The notes under the pieces: model-generated
Told to the model about the DNA's origin: nothing
The model's database searches: none
What the model saw: only the letters and a program-made list of their open reading frames with translations
Shown: in pieces, positions 7,861 to 16,572 of the stretch
How positions within the stretch are numbered: position 1 is the first letter of the stretch
Layout of the letters: every line of letters begins with the position of its first letter
Made by a program: the position numbers and the translations under genes
Assembly: GCA_017983755.1 (NCBI GenBank)
Contig: JAGOAU010000001.1
Coordinates: 1 to 64,000 of the forward strand
DNA: 64,000 nucleotides
Reading direction: 5' to 3'
Source of the DNA: Azonexus sp.
GTDB taxonomy: Bacteria > Pseudomonadota > Gammaproteobacteria > Burkholderiales > Rhodocyclaceae

Positions 7861-8367
7861 GTGGTTGATACCACCATCAAGACGCTAAATACGTGGTTCA
7901 ACGAGCCTACCCAAGGTGGTGATCGCCCCAAATTACTGTCGAAGCTGGCTCTGCTTGAACTATGCGGCTGGATCGAAGGGGAGTTCGATCGATTAGCAAT
8001 GATTGTCGAAGCTGGTAGGCTTAACGATGCCGCATGGGTTAGTGAATACGTAATCTCTAGGACTTCTGGATTCGCTTATGCAGAACACTGGAGACCAATG
8101 CTTGCTCGCTTGGTTGGGGAAGTGTTCGCTCGACGAATTGAACAGCAGATGGAGGAATTGTTTCCGGGAGAACTTGATCAACTAAAAAGCATTCTCGGGG
8201 CCCTCTGGAAAAAGCGATGTAGCTTTGCCCATGCTGATATGACGGCGAATATAGCAGCGCAGCAAACTTTCGACGCTCCAAGCTGGACATTGAACCAGCA
8301 TCGCATTGTTAAGAAGCTCTTGGGACACTACGAACAGGTGATCGAGCAAGTGCTCGCAGGCGTGTAG
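7861..8367 (+). CDS. HEPN-domain putative RNase paired with DUF262
   Basis: A mostly alpha-helical protein of about 168 residues. Near its C-terminal third it has KKRCSFAHADM, an R-x4-H motif (RCSFAH) that forms the active site of HEPN ribonucleases. An upstream helix (LALLELCGWIEGEFDRLA) resembles the first HEPN helix. I prefer the GTG at 7861: a GAGG site lies five bases before it and overlaps the upstream stop, while earlier in-frame starts (GTG 7798, ATG 7807) lie within DUF262 coding sequence. HEPN families adjacent to DUF262 genes are known from comparative genomics as presumed defence or toxin modules. Activity here is unproven. Confidence 0.75.
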   Translation: MVDTTIKTLNTWFNEPTQGGDRPKLLSKLALLELCGWIEGEFDRLAMIVEAGRLNDAAWVSEYVISRTSGFAYAEHWRPMLARLVGEVFARRIEQQMEELFPGELDQLKSILGALWKKRCSFAHADMTANIAAQQTFDAPSWTLNQHRIVKKLLGHYEQVIEQVLAGV

Positions 8368-8590
8368 TTTACCAACATCAGAAGTGTTGCCCCCTTTAGT
8401 AAGGGGCTGCTAAGTTTCCAGAAAACTGCCATAGACCTTGCAATTTTAGCCGTCGCCTTTGGGCACTTTCCAGCACCTCGCCCGGCCCGATCTAAAAGTT
8501 GAGCGGCATCCTCGGCATCTACAGCCAGCCAACCGTGACAAGGCAATTTGACTACAATCGCCACCACAATCGAACAACTGGAGACAAACT
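8368..8590. other. Gap after HEPN gene with hairpin and gcdH leader
   Basis: A hairpin, CCCCTT-TAGT-AAGGGG (about 8391-8406), follows the HEPN gene and could act as a weak terminator, though no T-run follows it. Composition returns to high GC by about 8460, marking the right edge of the island. TACAAT at 8553-8558 is a possible -10 element for gcdH without a convincing -35. Confidence 0.45.
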
Positions 8591-9766
8591 ATGGCCAAGG
8601 CGCAATTCTGCTGGGAAGACCCGCTGCTGCTCGACGCCCAGCTGACCCAGGACGAGCGCCTGATCCGCGATGCGGCGCGCGACTACTGCCAAGGCAAGCT
8701 GCTGCCGCGCGTTCAGGAAGCCTTCCGCCACGAGCGGACGGACCCGGCGATCTTCCGCGAGATGGGCGCCATGGGACTGCTCGGCGCGACCATCCCGCCC
8801 GAATACGGCGGCGCCGGGCTCAACTACGTCAGCTACGGACTGATCGCGCGCGAGGTCGAGCGCGTCGACTCCGGCTACCGCTCGATGATGAGCGTGCAGT
8901 CGTCGCTGGTCATGGTGCCGATCTTCGTCTTCGGCACTGAAGCGCAGAAACAGAAATACCTGCCGAAGCTGGCGAGCGGCGAGTGGATCGGCTGCTTCGG
9001 CCTGACCGAGCCGAACCATGGCTCCGACCCCGGCAGCATGGAAACGCGGGCGCGCAAGGTCGATGGCGGTTACCGGCTGTCGGGCAGCAAGATGTGGATC
9101 ACGAATTCGCCGATCGCCGACGTCTTCGTGGTCTGGGCCAAGAACGACGCCGGCATGATCCGCGGTTTCGTGCTGGAGAAGGGCATGCCCGGGCTGTCGG
9201 CGCCTGTCATCCACGGCAAGGTCGGGTTGCGCGCCTCGATCACCGGCGAGATCGTCATGGACGAGGTCTTCGTGCCGGCCGAAAACGAGTTCCCCGAGGT
9301 GCGCGGGCTGAAAGGCCCGTTCACCTGCCTCGACTCGGCGCGCTACGGCATCGCCTGGGGGGCGCTCGGCGCCGCCGAGTTCTGCTGGCACACGGCGCGC
9401 CAATACACGCTCGACCGCCAGCAGTTCGGCCGCCCGCTGGCCGCCAACCAGTTGATCCAGAAGAAGCTGGCCGACATGCAGACCGAGATCACGCTCGGGC
9501 TGCAGGGCTGCCTGCGCCTCGGGCGCATGAAGGACGACGGGACGGCGTCGCCGGAGATCACCTCGATCATGAAGCGCAATTCCTGCGGCAAGTCGCTCGA
9601 CATCGCCCGTACGGCACGCGACATGCTCGGTGGCAACGGGATTTCGGACGAGTTCGGCGTCATCCGCCACGTCGTCAATCTGGAAGTGGTGAACACCTAC
9701 GAGGGGACGCACGACGTGCATGCGCTGATTCTCGGGCGGGCGCAGACCGGCATTGCGGCTTTCTGA
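8591..9766 (+). CDS. gcdH: Glutaryl-CoA dehydrogenase
   Basis: An FAD-dependent acyl-CoA dehydrogenase of 391 residues that should oxidise and decarboxylate glutaryl-CoA to crotonyl-CoA in lysine, tryptophan and aromatic-compound degradation. The family signatures are present: [19 protein letters not shown] (FAD/substrate loop, about residues 135-154), the QFGRPLA segment, [11 protein letters not shown] near 340, and [19 protein letters not shown] at the C-terminus, which contains the catalytic Glu. Length matches GcdH and the subfamily-typical C-terminus is intact. It is monocistronic between the HEPN island and a convergent parA-like gene. In relatives it often supports anaerobic benzoyl-CoA metabolism, but no such genes are in this window. 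Confidence 0.93.
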   Translation: MAKAQFCWEDPLLLDAQLTQDERLIRDAARDYCQGKLLPRVQEAFRHERTDPAIFREMGAMGLLGATIPPEYGGAGLNYVSYGLIAREVERVDSGYRSMMSVQSSLVMVPIFVFGTEAQKQKYLPKLASGEWIGCFGLTEPNHGSDPGSMETRARKVDGGYRLSGSKMWITNSPIADVFVVWAKNDAGMIRGFVLEKGMPGLSAPVIHGKVGLRASITGEIVMDEVFVPAENEFPEVRGLKGPFTCLDSARYGIAWGALGAAEFCWHTARQYTLDRQQFGRPLAANQLIQKKLADMQTEITLGLQGCLRLGRMKDDGTASPEITSIMKRNSCGKSLDIARTARDMLGGNGISDEFGVIRHVVNLEVVNTYEGTHDVHALILGRAQTGIAAF

Positions 9767-9786
9767 GGCGCTGCCGGCGGGCGGCT

Positions 9787-9821
9787 GAAAATCGCCCTTT
9801 TTAGGGCGTCGACCGCAACAG
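9787..9821 (+). repeat. Dispersed uptake-signal-like repeat, intergenic
   Basis: Exact core (9808-9821) with GAAAAT and a TTTTT tract inside a hairpin. Confidence 0.85.
9793..9808. terminator. Hairpin between convergent gcdH and parA-like gene
   Basis: CGCCCT-TTTT-AGGGCG is a perfect 6-4-6 hairpin centred between the two convergent stop codons. It is part of a copy of the dispersed repeat, so the repeat's A/T tract supplies the loop. It probably serves both genes, though no long T-run follows. Confidence 0.6.
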
Positions 9822-9825
9822 GCGG

Positions 9826-10467
9826 CTAGATCTCGGCGCGGTCGCCGCCTTCGGCCCAGTCGATGATCGCCTGCCATTGTTCGAGGTCGCGTTCGGCGCG
9901 CGAGCGCGGCAGGTCGAAAATGGTCATGCCGGCGCCGGTCGCCTGCACATACACCTGCGTGTCGCGCAGATAGGTCAGCACCGGCAGCTCGAAGGTGGCG
10001 AAGAAGCGCTCCAATTCGCCGGCGGCGCGGGTGCGGGCGTCGACCCGCATGCCGATTACCGCGACATCGGCCCGGCCCTTGCGCACGGCCTTTTCGGCAA
10101 GCAGTTCACTGAGGAATTGACGGGTCGCCAGCATGTCGAACAGCGACGGCTGCACCGGCACGATGACGCGCGTGGACAGCTTCAGCACCTTGTCCAGCGC
10201 CTTGCCGTGGAGGCCGGCCGGGGTGTCGAGCACGACATGGCTGGTGCCCTTGGGCGGGCGGGCGATGTGGTCGGGGCCGATTTCCCAGGTGTCGATGGTC
10301 GGCAGCTCGAAGGGGCGGATGGCCAGCCATTCGCGGGCCGACTGCTGGCGGTCGATGTCGCCGAGCATGACGTCGCAGCGCCTGCTGGCGAAATAGCCGG
10401 CCAGGTTGGTCGCCAGCGTGCTCTTGCCGGAGCCGCCCTTGGGGTTGGCGACGAGAAATGCCTTCAT
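9826..10467 (-). CDS. ParA/MinD-family P-loop ATPase
   Basis: This 213-residue protein has the deviant Walker A box KGGSGKST (about residues 10-17), the Walker A' segment GDIDRQQSAREW, and the VVLDTPAGLHG switch near residue 80. These place it in the ParA family of positioning ATPases. No parB gene or centromere-like repeats lie alongside, so this is not a full partition locus; orphan ParA proteins position many cellular cargos. Its ATG overlaps the stop of the TAXI-protein gene by four bases, so the two are co-translated. What it positions is unknown. Confidence 0.88.
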   Translation of the reverse strand: MKAFLVANPKGGSGKSTLATNLAGYFASRRCDVMLGDIDRQQSAREWLAIRPFELPTIDTWEIGPDHIARPPKGTSHVVLDTPAGLHGKALDKVLKLSTRVIVPVQPSLFDMLATRQFLSELLAEKAVRKGRADVAVIGMRVDARTRAAGELERFFATFELPVLTYLRDTQVYVQATGAGMTIFDLPRSRAERDLEQWQAIIDWAEGGDRAEI

Positions 10468-11789
10468 GCCTGAGCCTCGCTCTTTTCGAGAATGTGGCGC
10501 ACCAGATTGACGTGTTCGCGCAGCGTATAGACCAGATCGGTAAAGCCGAGCGGGACGCGCAGCTGGCTGGCTTCCTCGTCGAGCGCGTCTAGCCGGGTGC
10601 GGTAGTCGCCTAGCTTGGCCGGGTCGAAATGGTGCCGGAGATCCTCTTCGAGGTACTTCAGTTCGCCGTAGCAGCGGAAGACCTTGGAGCGCACGCGCCA
10701 GGTGTAGATGGCGGGCGCCACCTTGAGCAGCGGGATCAGCAGCGCGAAGAGCGGGATCAGCATGACGATCAGGCGATCGACGAGCACCGCCAGCCAGAAC
10801 GGCAGGTAGCGTTGCAGGAAGGGCGGACCGGACTTGAAGTAGCGCGCCGCCTCGGGCGACAGCGGCACGACGCGATCCTTGTAGGCAGGAAACTCGCCGG
10901 CGCGCTGGAAGAAGCCGGCGCGCCCGTGCACCTCGCTGGCCGCCTGCAGCAGCAGGCTCTGCAGGGCCGGGTGGAGATCGTCGCGGACGATCAGGTTGGC
11001 GGTCGGCGCCAGCACGGTGATGTCTTCCGGCGGGTAGTCGCGGACCAGGTCGGCGACGCCGCGCGGCAGCGTCAGCTTGGACAGGAAGGGGAAGCGGCGA
11101 TGGTAGGCATCGGCCTGCGCGAAGCTCATCACCTTGATCCCCGGCGAGCGCAGCAGCACCTGCACGACCGGCGCACTCTCGGCGGCGATGATGAAGGCGG
11201 CGTCGATGCGCCCCTGCTGCAGTTCCTCGGCTGCCTTGAGGCCTGACAGCGGCACCAGATGGTCGCCGGCCTTGATCTCGTTGGCACGCAGCAACTGCTG
11301 CGCCAACTGGCGCACCCCGGAACCTTCCTGGCCGATGGCGATGCGCTTGCCGCGCAGGTCGGTCAGGCGGTCGAGGCGCCTCTCGCCGCGGTAGAAGACC
11401 CAGACCGGCTCGTAGAAGACGCTGCCCAACGACAGCAGGCCGGAATCGTCGGCGACATCCGGGTCGTCCGGCAGCTCGACGACGCCGCCCTGGACGAAGC
11501 CGACCTGGGCCTCGTCGTTCTTCAGGCGCTCGATGTTCTGCAGCGAGCCGGCCGAGGTCTTCACCTCCAGCGTGATGCCGTTGCGCGCCAGGATCGTCGC
11601 GTAGCGCTGGGCGAACTGGTAATAGGCGCCGGAATCACTGCCGGTGGTGATGACGATCTTCGTCGGCGGCGCCGGTTCGACGAACTGGTAGGCGACGTAG
11701 AAGCCGATGCCGACGATCAGGAAGATCCACCAGGCGGTGGCGAACAGGTCGCGCAGCGACAGCAGACCGGCCTTGAAGCGCGCCATCAT
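10464..11789 (-). CDS. TAXI-family TRAP solute-binding protein with membrane anchors
   Basis: This 441-residue protein begins with a membrane helix (about residues 15-35), followed by the TAXI-type periplasmic binding domain: VITTGSDSGAYYQFAQRYATIL, SAGSLQNIERLKNDEAQVGFVQGGV, and RIAIGQEGSGVRQLAQQLL. Two further membrane segments (about 325-350) and a soluble C-terminal tail follow. TAXI proteins usually deliver dicarboxylates or similar compounds to a TRAP permease, but no DctM-like permease is nearby, so this membrane-tethered form may be a sensor or may work with a distant permease. Two tandem ATGs (11789 and 11786) are equally possible starts. It overlaps the flanking genes by four bases on each side. 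Confidence 0.82.
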   Translation of the reverse strand: MMARFKAGLLSLRDLFATAWWIFLIVGIGFYVAYQFVEPAPPTKIVITTGSDSGAYYQFAQRYATILARNGITLEVKTSAGSLQNIERLKNDEAQVGFVQGGVVELPDDPDVADDSGLLSLGSVFYEPVWVFYRGERRLDRLTDLRGKRIAIGQEGSGVRQLAQQLLRANEIKAGDHLVPLSGLKAAEELQQGRIDAAFIIAAESAPVVQVLLRSPGIKVMSFAQADAYHRRFPFLSKLTLPRGVADLVRDYPPEDITVLAPTANLIVRDDLHPALQSLLLQAASEVHGRAGFFQRAGEFPAYKDRVVPLSPEAARYFKSGPPFLQRYLPFWLAVLVDRLIVMLIPLFALLIPLLKVAPAIYTWRVRSKVFRCYGELKYLEEDLRHHFDPAKLGDYRTRLDALDEEASQLRVPLGFTDLVYTLREHVNLVRHILEKSEAQA

Positions 11790-12760
11790 GGAATCAGGAT
11801 GGTCGAACCGGTGGTCTTGCGCGCTTCGAGATCGCGGTGGGCCTGCGCGGCGTCCTTCAGCGCGTAGGTCTGGTTGACCTCGATGCGCACCTTGCCGGAA
11901 GCGACGACGTCGAACAGTTCGGCGCCCAGCGCTTCGAGGTCGGCGCGCTTGGCGGTGTAGTGCACGATGGTCGGACGGGTCACGAACAGCGAACCTTTCT
12001 GCGACAACTGCAGCAGATCGAACGGCGGCACCGGCCCGGAAGCGTTGCCGTAGGTGACCAGCATGCCGAGCGGACGCAGGCTGTCGAGCGAGCCCATGAA
12101 GGTGTCCTTGCCGACGCCGTCATAGACGACCGGTACGCCTTCGCCGCCGGTGATTTCGCGGACGCGCTGGGTGAAATTCTCGGTCGAGTAGTTGATCACG
12201 TGGTCGCAGCCGTGCGCCCGCACCAGCTCCGCCTTGGCCGGCGAACCGACCGTGCCGATCACCGTCGCCCCCAGCGCCTTGGCCCACTGGCAGGCGATCA
12301 GACCGACACCGCCGGCTGCCGCATGGATCAGCACGGCATCGCCCGGCTGCACGCGGTAGGTGCGGCGCAGCAGGTAGGCGGCGGTCAGGCCCTGCAACAT
12401 CATCGCAGCGGCGGTATTGAAAGCGATGGCGTCGGGCAGCTTGAGCAGGCGATGCGCCGGGATGTTGCGCACTTCGGCATAGGCGCCGACCGGCCCGCCG
12501 GCATAGGCGACGCGGTCACCGACCTTGACCTCGCTGACACCGGCGCCGACCGCCTCGACCACGCCCGCGCCTTCGAGGCCGATGCCGGCCGGCAGGGGCA
12601 GCGGATAGAGGCCGGTGCGATGGTAGGTATCGATGAAGTTGAGGCCGACCGCGTGATGGCGGACCGTCGCCTCGCCCGCCGCCGGCGCCGGAACGTCGAC
12701 TTCCTCCCACAGCAGCACTTCGGGGCCGCCGGTCTGGTGGATGCGAATGGCGTGGGGCAT
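11786..12760 (-). CDS. qorA: NADPH:quinone oxidoreductase, zinc-free MDR family
   Basis: A 324-residue medium-chain dehydrogenase/reductase resembling E. coli QorA. It has the GroES-like N-terminal domain (HHAVGLNFIDTYHRTGLYPLPLPAGIGLEGAGVVEAVG), the NADPH-binding HAAAGGVGLIACQWAKALG Rossmann motif (about residue 147), and no catalytic zinc cysteines. It should reduce quinones with NADPH in the cytoplasm. The start is set at the ATG at 12760, preceded by GGAGATCACC; the upstream in-frame extension is not conserved sequence. It is first in the minus-strand operon with the TAXI and ParA-like genes. Confidence 0.87.
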   Translation of the reverse strand: MPHAIRIHQTGGPEVLLWEEVDVPAPAAGEATVRHHAVGLNFIDTYHRTGLYPLPLPAGIGLEGAGVVEAVGAGVSEVKVGDRVAYAGGPVGAYAEVRNIPAHRLLKLPDAIAFNTAAAMMLQGLTAAYLLRRTYRVQPGDAVLIHAAAGGVGLIACQWAKALGATVIGTVGSPAKAELVRAHGCDHVINYSTENFTQRVREITGGEGVPVVYDGVGKDTFMGSLDSLRPLGMLVTYGNASGPVPPFDLLQLSQKGSLFVTRPTIVHYTAKRADLEALGAELFDVVASGKVRIEVNQTYALKDAAQAHRDLEARKTTGSTILIP

Positions 12761-12801
12761 GGTGATCTCCTCGTTATCTTTTTGGCAAGAAGCCGAGGTT
12801 A

Positions 12802-13575
12802 TCACTGCGTTGTGCTTCCTTCCACCGTCAACGCGAGCCAGGCCATCCCCAGCCATTCGTGCAGCGCGTAATACGAATTGCGCAGAGCCTTGCTTTGCGG
12901 CAGCAGGTCGAGCGCCCCGAGCGGCGAGCGGGCAGCGCTCTTGAACTGCGTCGGCGCCGGAATGACTTCGAGGCCGGCGGCGCGGAACAGGCGAACGGCG
13001 CGCGGCATGTGGAAGGCCTGGGTCACCAGTACGACGCGGCGAATGCCGGCAGCGCGCAGGATCGCCGCCGACCGGGCGGCATTCTCGGCGGTATTACGCG
13101 ATTCGCTCTCCTGCCAGCGGACTTTGACGGCAAACTCCCGCTCCAGGATCTCGGCCATGACGGCGGCTTCCGTCCGCGTCGCATCCTGCGGGCGGCCGCC
13201 GGTGACCAGCACCGGCAGCCCGAAGCGCTTCGCCAGCACGGCGCCGTAGCGGAGCCTGAGCAGGGTCCGTTCGCCGGCGGTATCGCCGCCGTATTCGGGT
13301 TGATCCAGGTCCAGTCCGCTGCTCAGCACGACGATCGCCTGGGCGCCGCCGGCATCGGCGATCACCGGCCCGGCACGCCGCTCAAGCGAAGCCATCAGCG
13401 CGCCGGCCACCGGCGGCAGCGACTGCAGGATGAGCAGGGCCGTGGCGAACGCCGCCAGCCCGAAGGCCCAGCGCCGACGCCGGCAGAGGCCGGCGACGCA
13501 CAACAGCAGCAAGCCGTTGCCCGGCGGCAACAGCAGGATGACCAGCAGATCCTTGAAGAACCAGGCGGCCGACAT
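12802..13575 (-). CDS. YdcF/ElyC-family (DUF218) membrane protein
   Basis: A protein of about 257 residues with two N-terminal membrane helices (about 8-27 and 32-52) and a DUF218 domain: AIVVLSSGLD, LPVLVTGGRP, SRNTAENAARSAAIL and RVVLVTQAFHMPRAVRLFRAAGLEVIPAPT. E. coli relatives (ElyC, SanA) affect envelope biogenesis, but the biochemical reaction is not settled. The ATG at 13575 is five bases after the uvrD stop, so it is probably co-transcribed with uvrD. Upstream in-frame codons lie inside uvrD and are rejected. Confidence 0.83.
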   Translation of the reverse strand: MSAAWFFKDLLVILLLPPGNGLLLLCVAGLCRRRRWAFGLAAFATALLILQSLPPVAGALMASLERRAGPVIADAGGAQAIVVLSSGLDLDQPEYGGDTAGERTLLRLRYGAVLAKRFGLPVLVTGGRPQDATRTEAAVMAEILEREFAVKVRWQESESRNTAENAARSAAILRAAGIRRVVLVTQAFHMPRAVRLFRAAGLEVIPAPTQFKSAARSPLGALDLLPQSKALRNSYYALHEWLGMAWLALTVEGSTTQ

Positions 13576-13580
13576 GGCGC

Positions 13581-15722
13581 TCAGACCGGCATCAGCTTCG
13601 CGTATTCCAGCGCCAGCCATTTCATGCCGCTGCCGCCGAAATTGACCTGTACGCGCGCATCGGCACCGCGCCCTTCGGTCGAGACGATGACGCCGATGCC
13701 GAATTTGGCGTGCTCGACGGTCTGGCCGATACGCAGGCCGCTGCCGGCCGGCTCGGCGTAGCCGCCGCCAAACGCGCCGTAGGCCGGCACGGCAGCGGCC
13801 GACTCGGCCTTCTTGTTCAGCTTGAGCAGCAGTTGTTCCGGGATTTCCTCAAGGAAGCTCGACGGCACGCAATAGCGCGTCTGGCCATGCAGCATGCGGG
13901 TCTGCGCGCAGGACACGTAGAGACGCTGGCGGGCGCGAGTCAGGGCGACGTACATCAGGCGGCGCTCCTCCTCCAGCCCCTCGCGGCCCTGGTTCACCGA
14001 ATTTTCGTGCGGGAACAGGCCCTGTTCGAGGCCGGTGATGAACACCACGTCGAATTCCAGCCCCTTGGCGGCATGCACCGACATCAGCTGCACCGCCTCC
14101 TGCCCCTCACCGGCCTGGTGTTCGCCGGCTTCCAGCGAGGCGTGGGCGAGGAAGGAAGCGAGCGCGCCGCCTTCGCCGATGGCGCCCTCGTCATCGACGA
14201 AGGTGGCGGCGGCGTTGATCAGTTCGTCGAGGTTTTCCAGCCGCTCCTGGCCTTCCTTCTCGGTGCGGTAGTGCTGCGCCAACCCCGACTTCTCGATGAT
14301 GTGCTCGACGACTTCGGGCAGCGGCAGGTTCTGCGTTTCCTGGCGCAGGCTTTCGATCAGCCGGATGAAGGCGCCGACCGTCTGCCCGGCCTTGCCGGTC
14401 AGCGAGGCCGCCGCGTTGTAGAGGCTGGAATTCATCTGGTGGGCCGTCGCCTGCAGGTTTTCCAGCGAACGGGCGCCGATGCCGCGGGTCGGGAAATTGA
14501 CGACGCGCAGGAAGGCGGTATCGTCATCCGGGTTGCCCAACAGGCGCAGGTAAGCCAGCGCATGCTTGATTTCCTGGCGCTCGAAGAAGCGCAGGCCACC
14601 ATAGACCTTGTACGGCACGCCCTTGGCGAACAATTCGTGTTCAAGAACGCGCGACTGGGCATTGGAGCGGTAAAGCAGCGCGATCTGCGTCTGCGGCACG
14701 CCTTCGCGCACCAGTTCGCGGATTTCCTCGACGATGAAACGCGCCTCGTCGAGGTCGGAATAGCCCTCGAAGGCACGGATCGGCTCGCCGGCGCCGGCAT
14801 CGGTCCACAGGTTCTTGCCGAGGCGCTCGCGGTTGTTCTTGATCAGCGCATTGGCGGCAGCCAGGATGTTGCCGTGCGAGCGGTAGTTCTGCTCCAGCCG
14901 GATGACGTTGGCGCCGGCGTATTCGCGCTCGAAGTCGCGCATGTTGCCGACCTCGGCGCCGCGGAAGGCGTAGATGCTCTGGTCGTCGTCGCCAACCGCG
15001 AAGACCCTGGCGCCGCCACCGGCCAGCAGTTGCAGCCAGGCGTATTGCAGCTTGTTGGTGTCCTGGAACTCGTCAACCAGGATGTAGCGGAAACGTTGCT
15101 GATAATGGGTACGGAGCGGCTCGTTGCGCTGCAGCAATTCATGGCAGCGCAGCAGCAGTTCCGCAAAGTCGACGACGCCTTCGCGGTTGCACTGATTTTC
15201 ATACTCGGCATAGAACTCGACGCGCTTCTGCGTGTAGTTGTCGTAGGCCTCGGCCTGCGCGGCGCGCACCCCCTGCTCTTTATGCGCATTGATGAAATGG
15301 CACAGCTCGCGCGGCGGGTATTTCTCGTCGTCGATGTTGAGGTTCTTCAACAGGCGCTTGACCATGGCCAGCTGGTCGGCCGAATCGAGGATCTGGAAGG
15401 TCTGCGGCAGCCCGGCTTCGCGGAAATGCGCGCGCAGCAGGCGGTTGCACAAGCCGTGGAAGGTGCCGATCCACATGCCGCGCGTGTTGATCGGCACCAG
15501 CGCCGACAGGCGCGCCGTCATCTCCTTGGCCGCCTTGTTGGTGAAGGTCACCGCCAGCACGCCGTGCGGCCCGACCTGGCCGGTGGACATCAGCCAGGCG
15601 ATGCGCGTGGTCAGCACACGGGTCTTACCGCTGCCGGCACCGGCGAGGATCAGCGCATGCACCGGCGGCAGCGTAACCGCCTGTAATTGCGGGGAATTCA
15701 GATTGGCGAGGAGGTCAGACAT
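13581..15722 (-). CDS. uvrD: UvrD/PcrA-type superfamily 1A DNA helicase
   Basis: A 713-residue 3'-5' DNA helicase acting in nucleotide excision and mismatch repair and in clearing proteins from DNA. Motifs in order: LNSPQLQAV (Q motif), AGAGSGKTRVLTTRIAWL (motif I), AVTFTNKAAKEM (Ia), VDEFQDTNKLQY (II), VGDDDQSIYAFRGAE (III), LEQNYRS (IV), VQLMSVHAAKGLEFDVVFI (V) and EERRLMYVALTRARQRL (VI). The ATG at 15722 begins MSDLLANLNSPQ, typical of the family; 83 upstream in-frame residues are rejected. The C-terminal tail (VEHAKFGIGVIVSTEGRG) is the usual RNA-polymerase-interacting Tudor-like domain. Confidence 0.95.
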   Translation of the reverse strand: MSDLLANLNSPQLQAVTLPPVHALILAGAGSGKTRVLTTRIAWLMSTGQVGPHGVLAVTFTNKAAKEMTARLSALVPINTRGMWIGTFHGLCNRLLRAHFREAGLPQTFQILDSADQLAMVKRLLKNLNIDDEKYPPRELCHFINAHKEQGVRAAQAEAYDNYTQKRVEFYAEYENQCNREGVVDFAELLLRCHELLQRNEPLRTHYQQRFRYILVDEFQDTNKLQYAWLQLLAGGGARVFAVGDDDQSIYAFRGAEVGNMRDFEREYAGANVIRLEQNYRSHGNILAAANALIKNNRERLGKNLWTDAGAGEPIRAFEGYSDLDEARFIVEEIRELVREGVPQTQIALLYRSNAQSRVLEHELFAKGVPYKVYGGLRFFERQEIKHALAYLRLLGNPDDDTAFLRVVNFPTRGIGARSLENLQATAHQMNSSLYNAAASLTGKAGQTVGAFIRLIESLRQETQNLPLPEVVEHIIEKSGLAQHYRTEKEGQERLENLDELINAAATFVDDEGAIGEGGALASFLAHASLEAGEHQAGEGQEAVQLMSVHAAKGLEFDVVFITGLEQGLFPHENSVNQGREGLEEERRLMYVALTRARQRLYVSCAQTRMLHGQTRYCVPSSFLEEIPEQLLLKLNKKAESAAAVPAYGAFGGGYAEPAGSGLRIGQTVEHAKFGIGVIVSTEGRGADARVQVNFGGSGMKWLALEYAKLMPV

Positions 15723-15796
15723 AAATCGGCTTTGGTCCGGAAATGACGGTATACGGTGCTTTGCGGGCAATCGTGGATTATTGGTAAGACCAATTT

Positions 15797-15892
15797 GTTG
15801 CGGATGTGCAACGCTGAACCCCTTCTGGAAGGGATTACCTACTCGATCTGAAACCTCTGGAAGTATACTTACCAAAAAAATATTGCAGTGCA
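15797..15892. promoter_or_regulatory. AT-rich divergent region with TTGC..GCAA inverted repeats
   Basis: The 239 bp gap between uvrD and the next gene holds GTTGC-GGATGT-GCAAC (15797-15812) and TTGC-AGT-GCA (15883-15892) beside an AT-rich run. TTGC-N3-GCAA-type sites resemble binding sequences reported for the polyhydroxyalkanoate regulator PhaR. That link is inference; the motif is short. Confidence 0.4.
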
Positions 15893-15961
15893 CAAAACTT
15901 CTTGCCCACAAGGCAGTCGAAACAGCAGGTGGCCACCGCCGCCGATAAAAGGAGTAACAGC

Positions 15962-16303
15962 ATGAAAGCACCTAAAATCCTGCCCTGGATCGCCAGGAAA
16001 GCCGGCATCAGCGATGAACTCGCCCTCAAACTGTGGCGTCGCGCCGCCTCCGAAGCCGAGTACCTGACCGGCAAGGCGGAAGGCTCCGAGTACAGCGGCC
16101 TCGCCGTCGAGCGCTTCCTCAGCATCGTCGAGGACGAAGTCGGCCAGGCGCCGCAATATGGGCTGACGCCCGCCCCGCAGATCTCCTGGATGTGGCGCCA
16201 TCAGTCCCGCATGTCGCTGCTTTCCCTGATGGCCGCCCAGAATGCCTACCGTTTCTGGCAGAACACCTGGGGCAACATGCAGCCGCAAAAAAAAGCGGCA
16301 TGA
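15962..16303 (+). CDS. Small Trp-rich protein, function unknown
   Basis: This 113-residue protein starts at an ATG preceded by AAAGGAG with good spacing. It is rich in Trp and Arg (LPWIARKAGISDELALKLWRRA, then SWMWRHQSRMSLLSLMAAQNAYRFWQNTW) and predicted to be helical, without signal peptide or clear membrane helix. I do not recognise the family. It is monocistronic and has candidate TTGC..GCAA operators upstream, which would fit a granule-associated or stress-induced small protein, but nothing in the protein proves that. Confidence 0.7.
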   Translation: MKAPKILPWIARKAGISDELALKLWRRAASEAEYLTGKAEGSEYSGLAVERFLSIVEDEVGQAPQYGLTPAPQISWMWRHQSRMSLLSLMAAQNAYRFWQNTWGNMQPQKKAA

Positions 16304-16485
16304 CCGGACGGGGCTGACGCCGATTTGCGGCGTGGCGGGTGCGTGCAGGCACCTGCCACACCGTTCGGCCAGCCCTTGCGCCTGACGCCCGGTCAATAGT
16401 CCCCCAGGCGCCACCACAGTTTCCCGCCGACATCGCTCGGCAACAATTCCCCCCTCGCCGGATGCTCAGCACAGGGAAGCGGCCG

Positions 16486-16517
16486 GTTGCGGTCGACCCT
16501 GCAAAAAAGCCCAAAAC
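16486..16517 (-). repeat. Dispersed uptake-signal-like repeat, intergenic
   Basis: GTTGCGGTCGAC (16486-16497), followed by AAAAAA and AAAAC tracts. Confidence 0.8.
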
Positions 16518-16572
16518 GGGCATCATCGCGGCTTTCCGTCCCCGGTCACACGGGGCTGCTACACTGCCGCCC

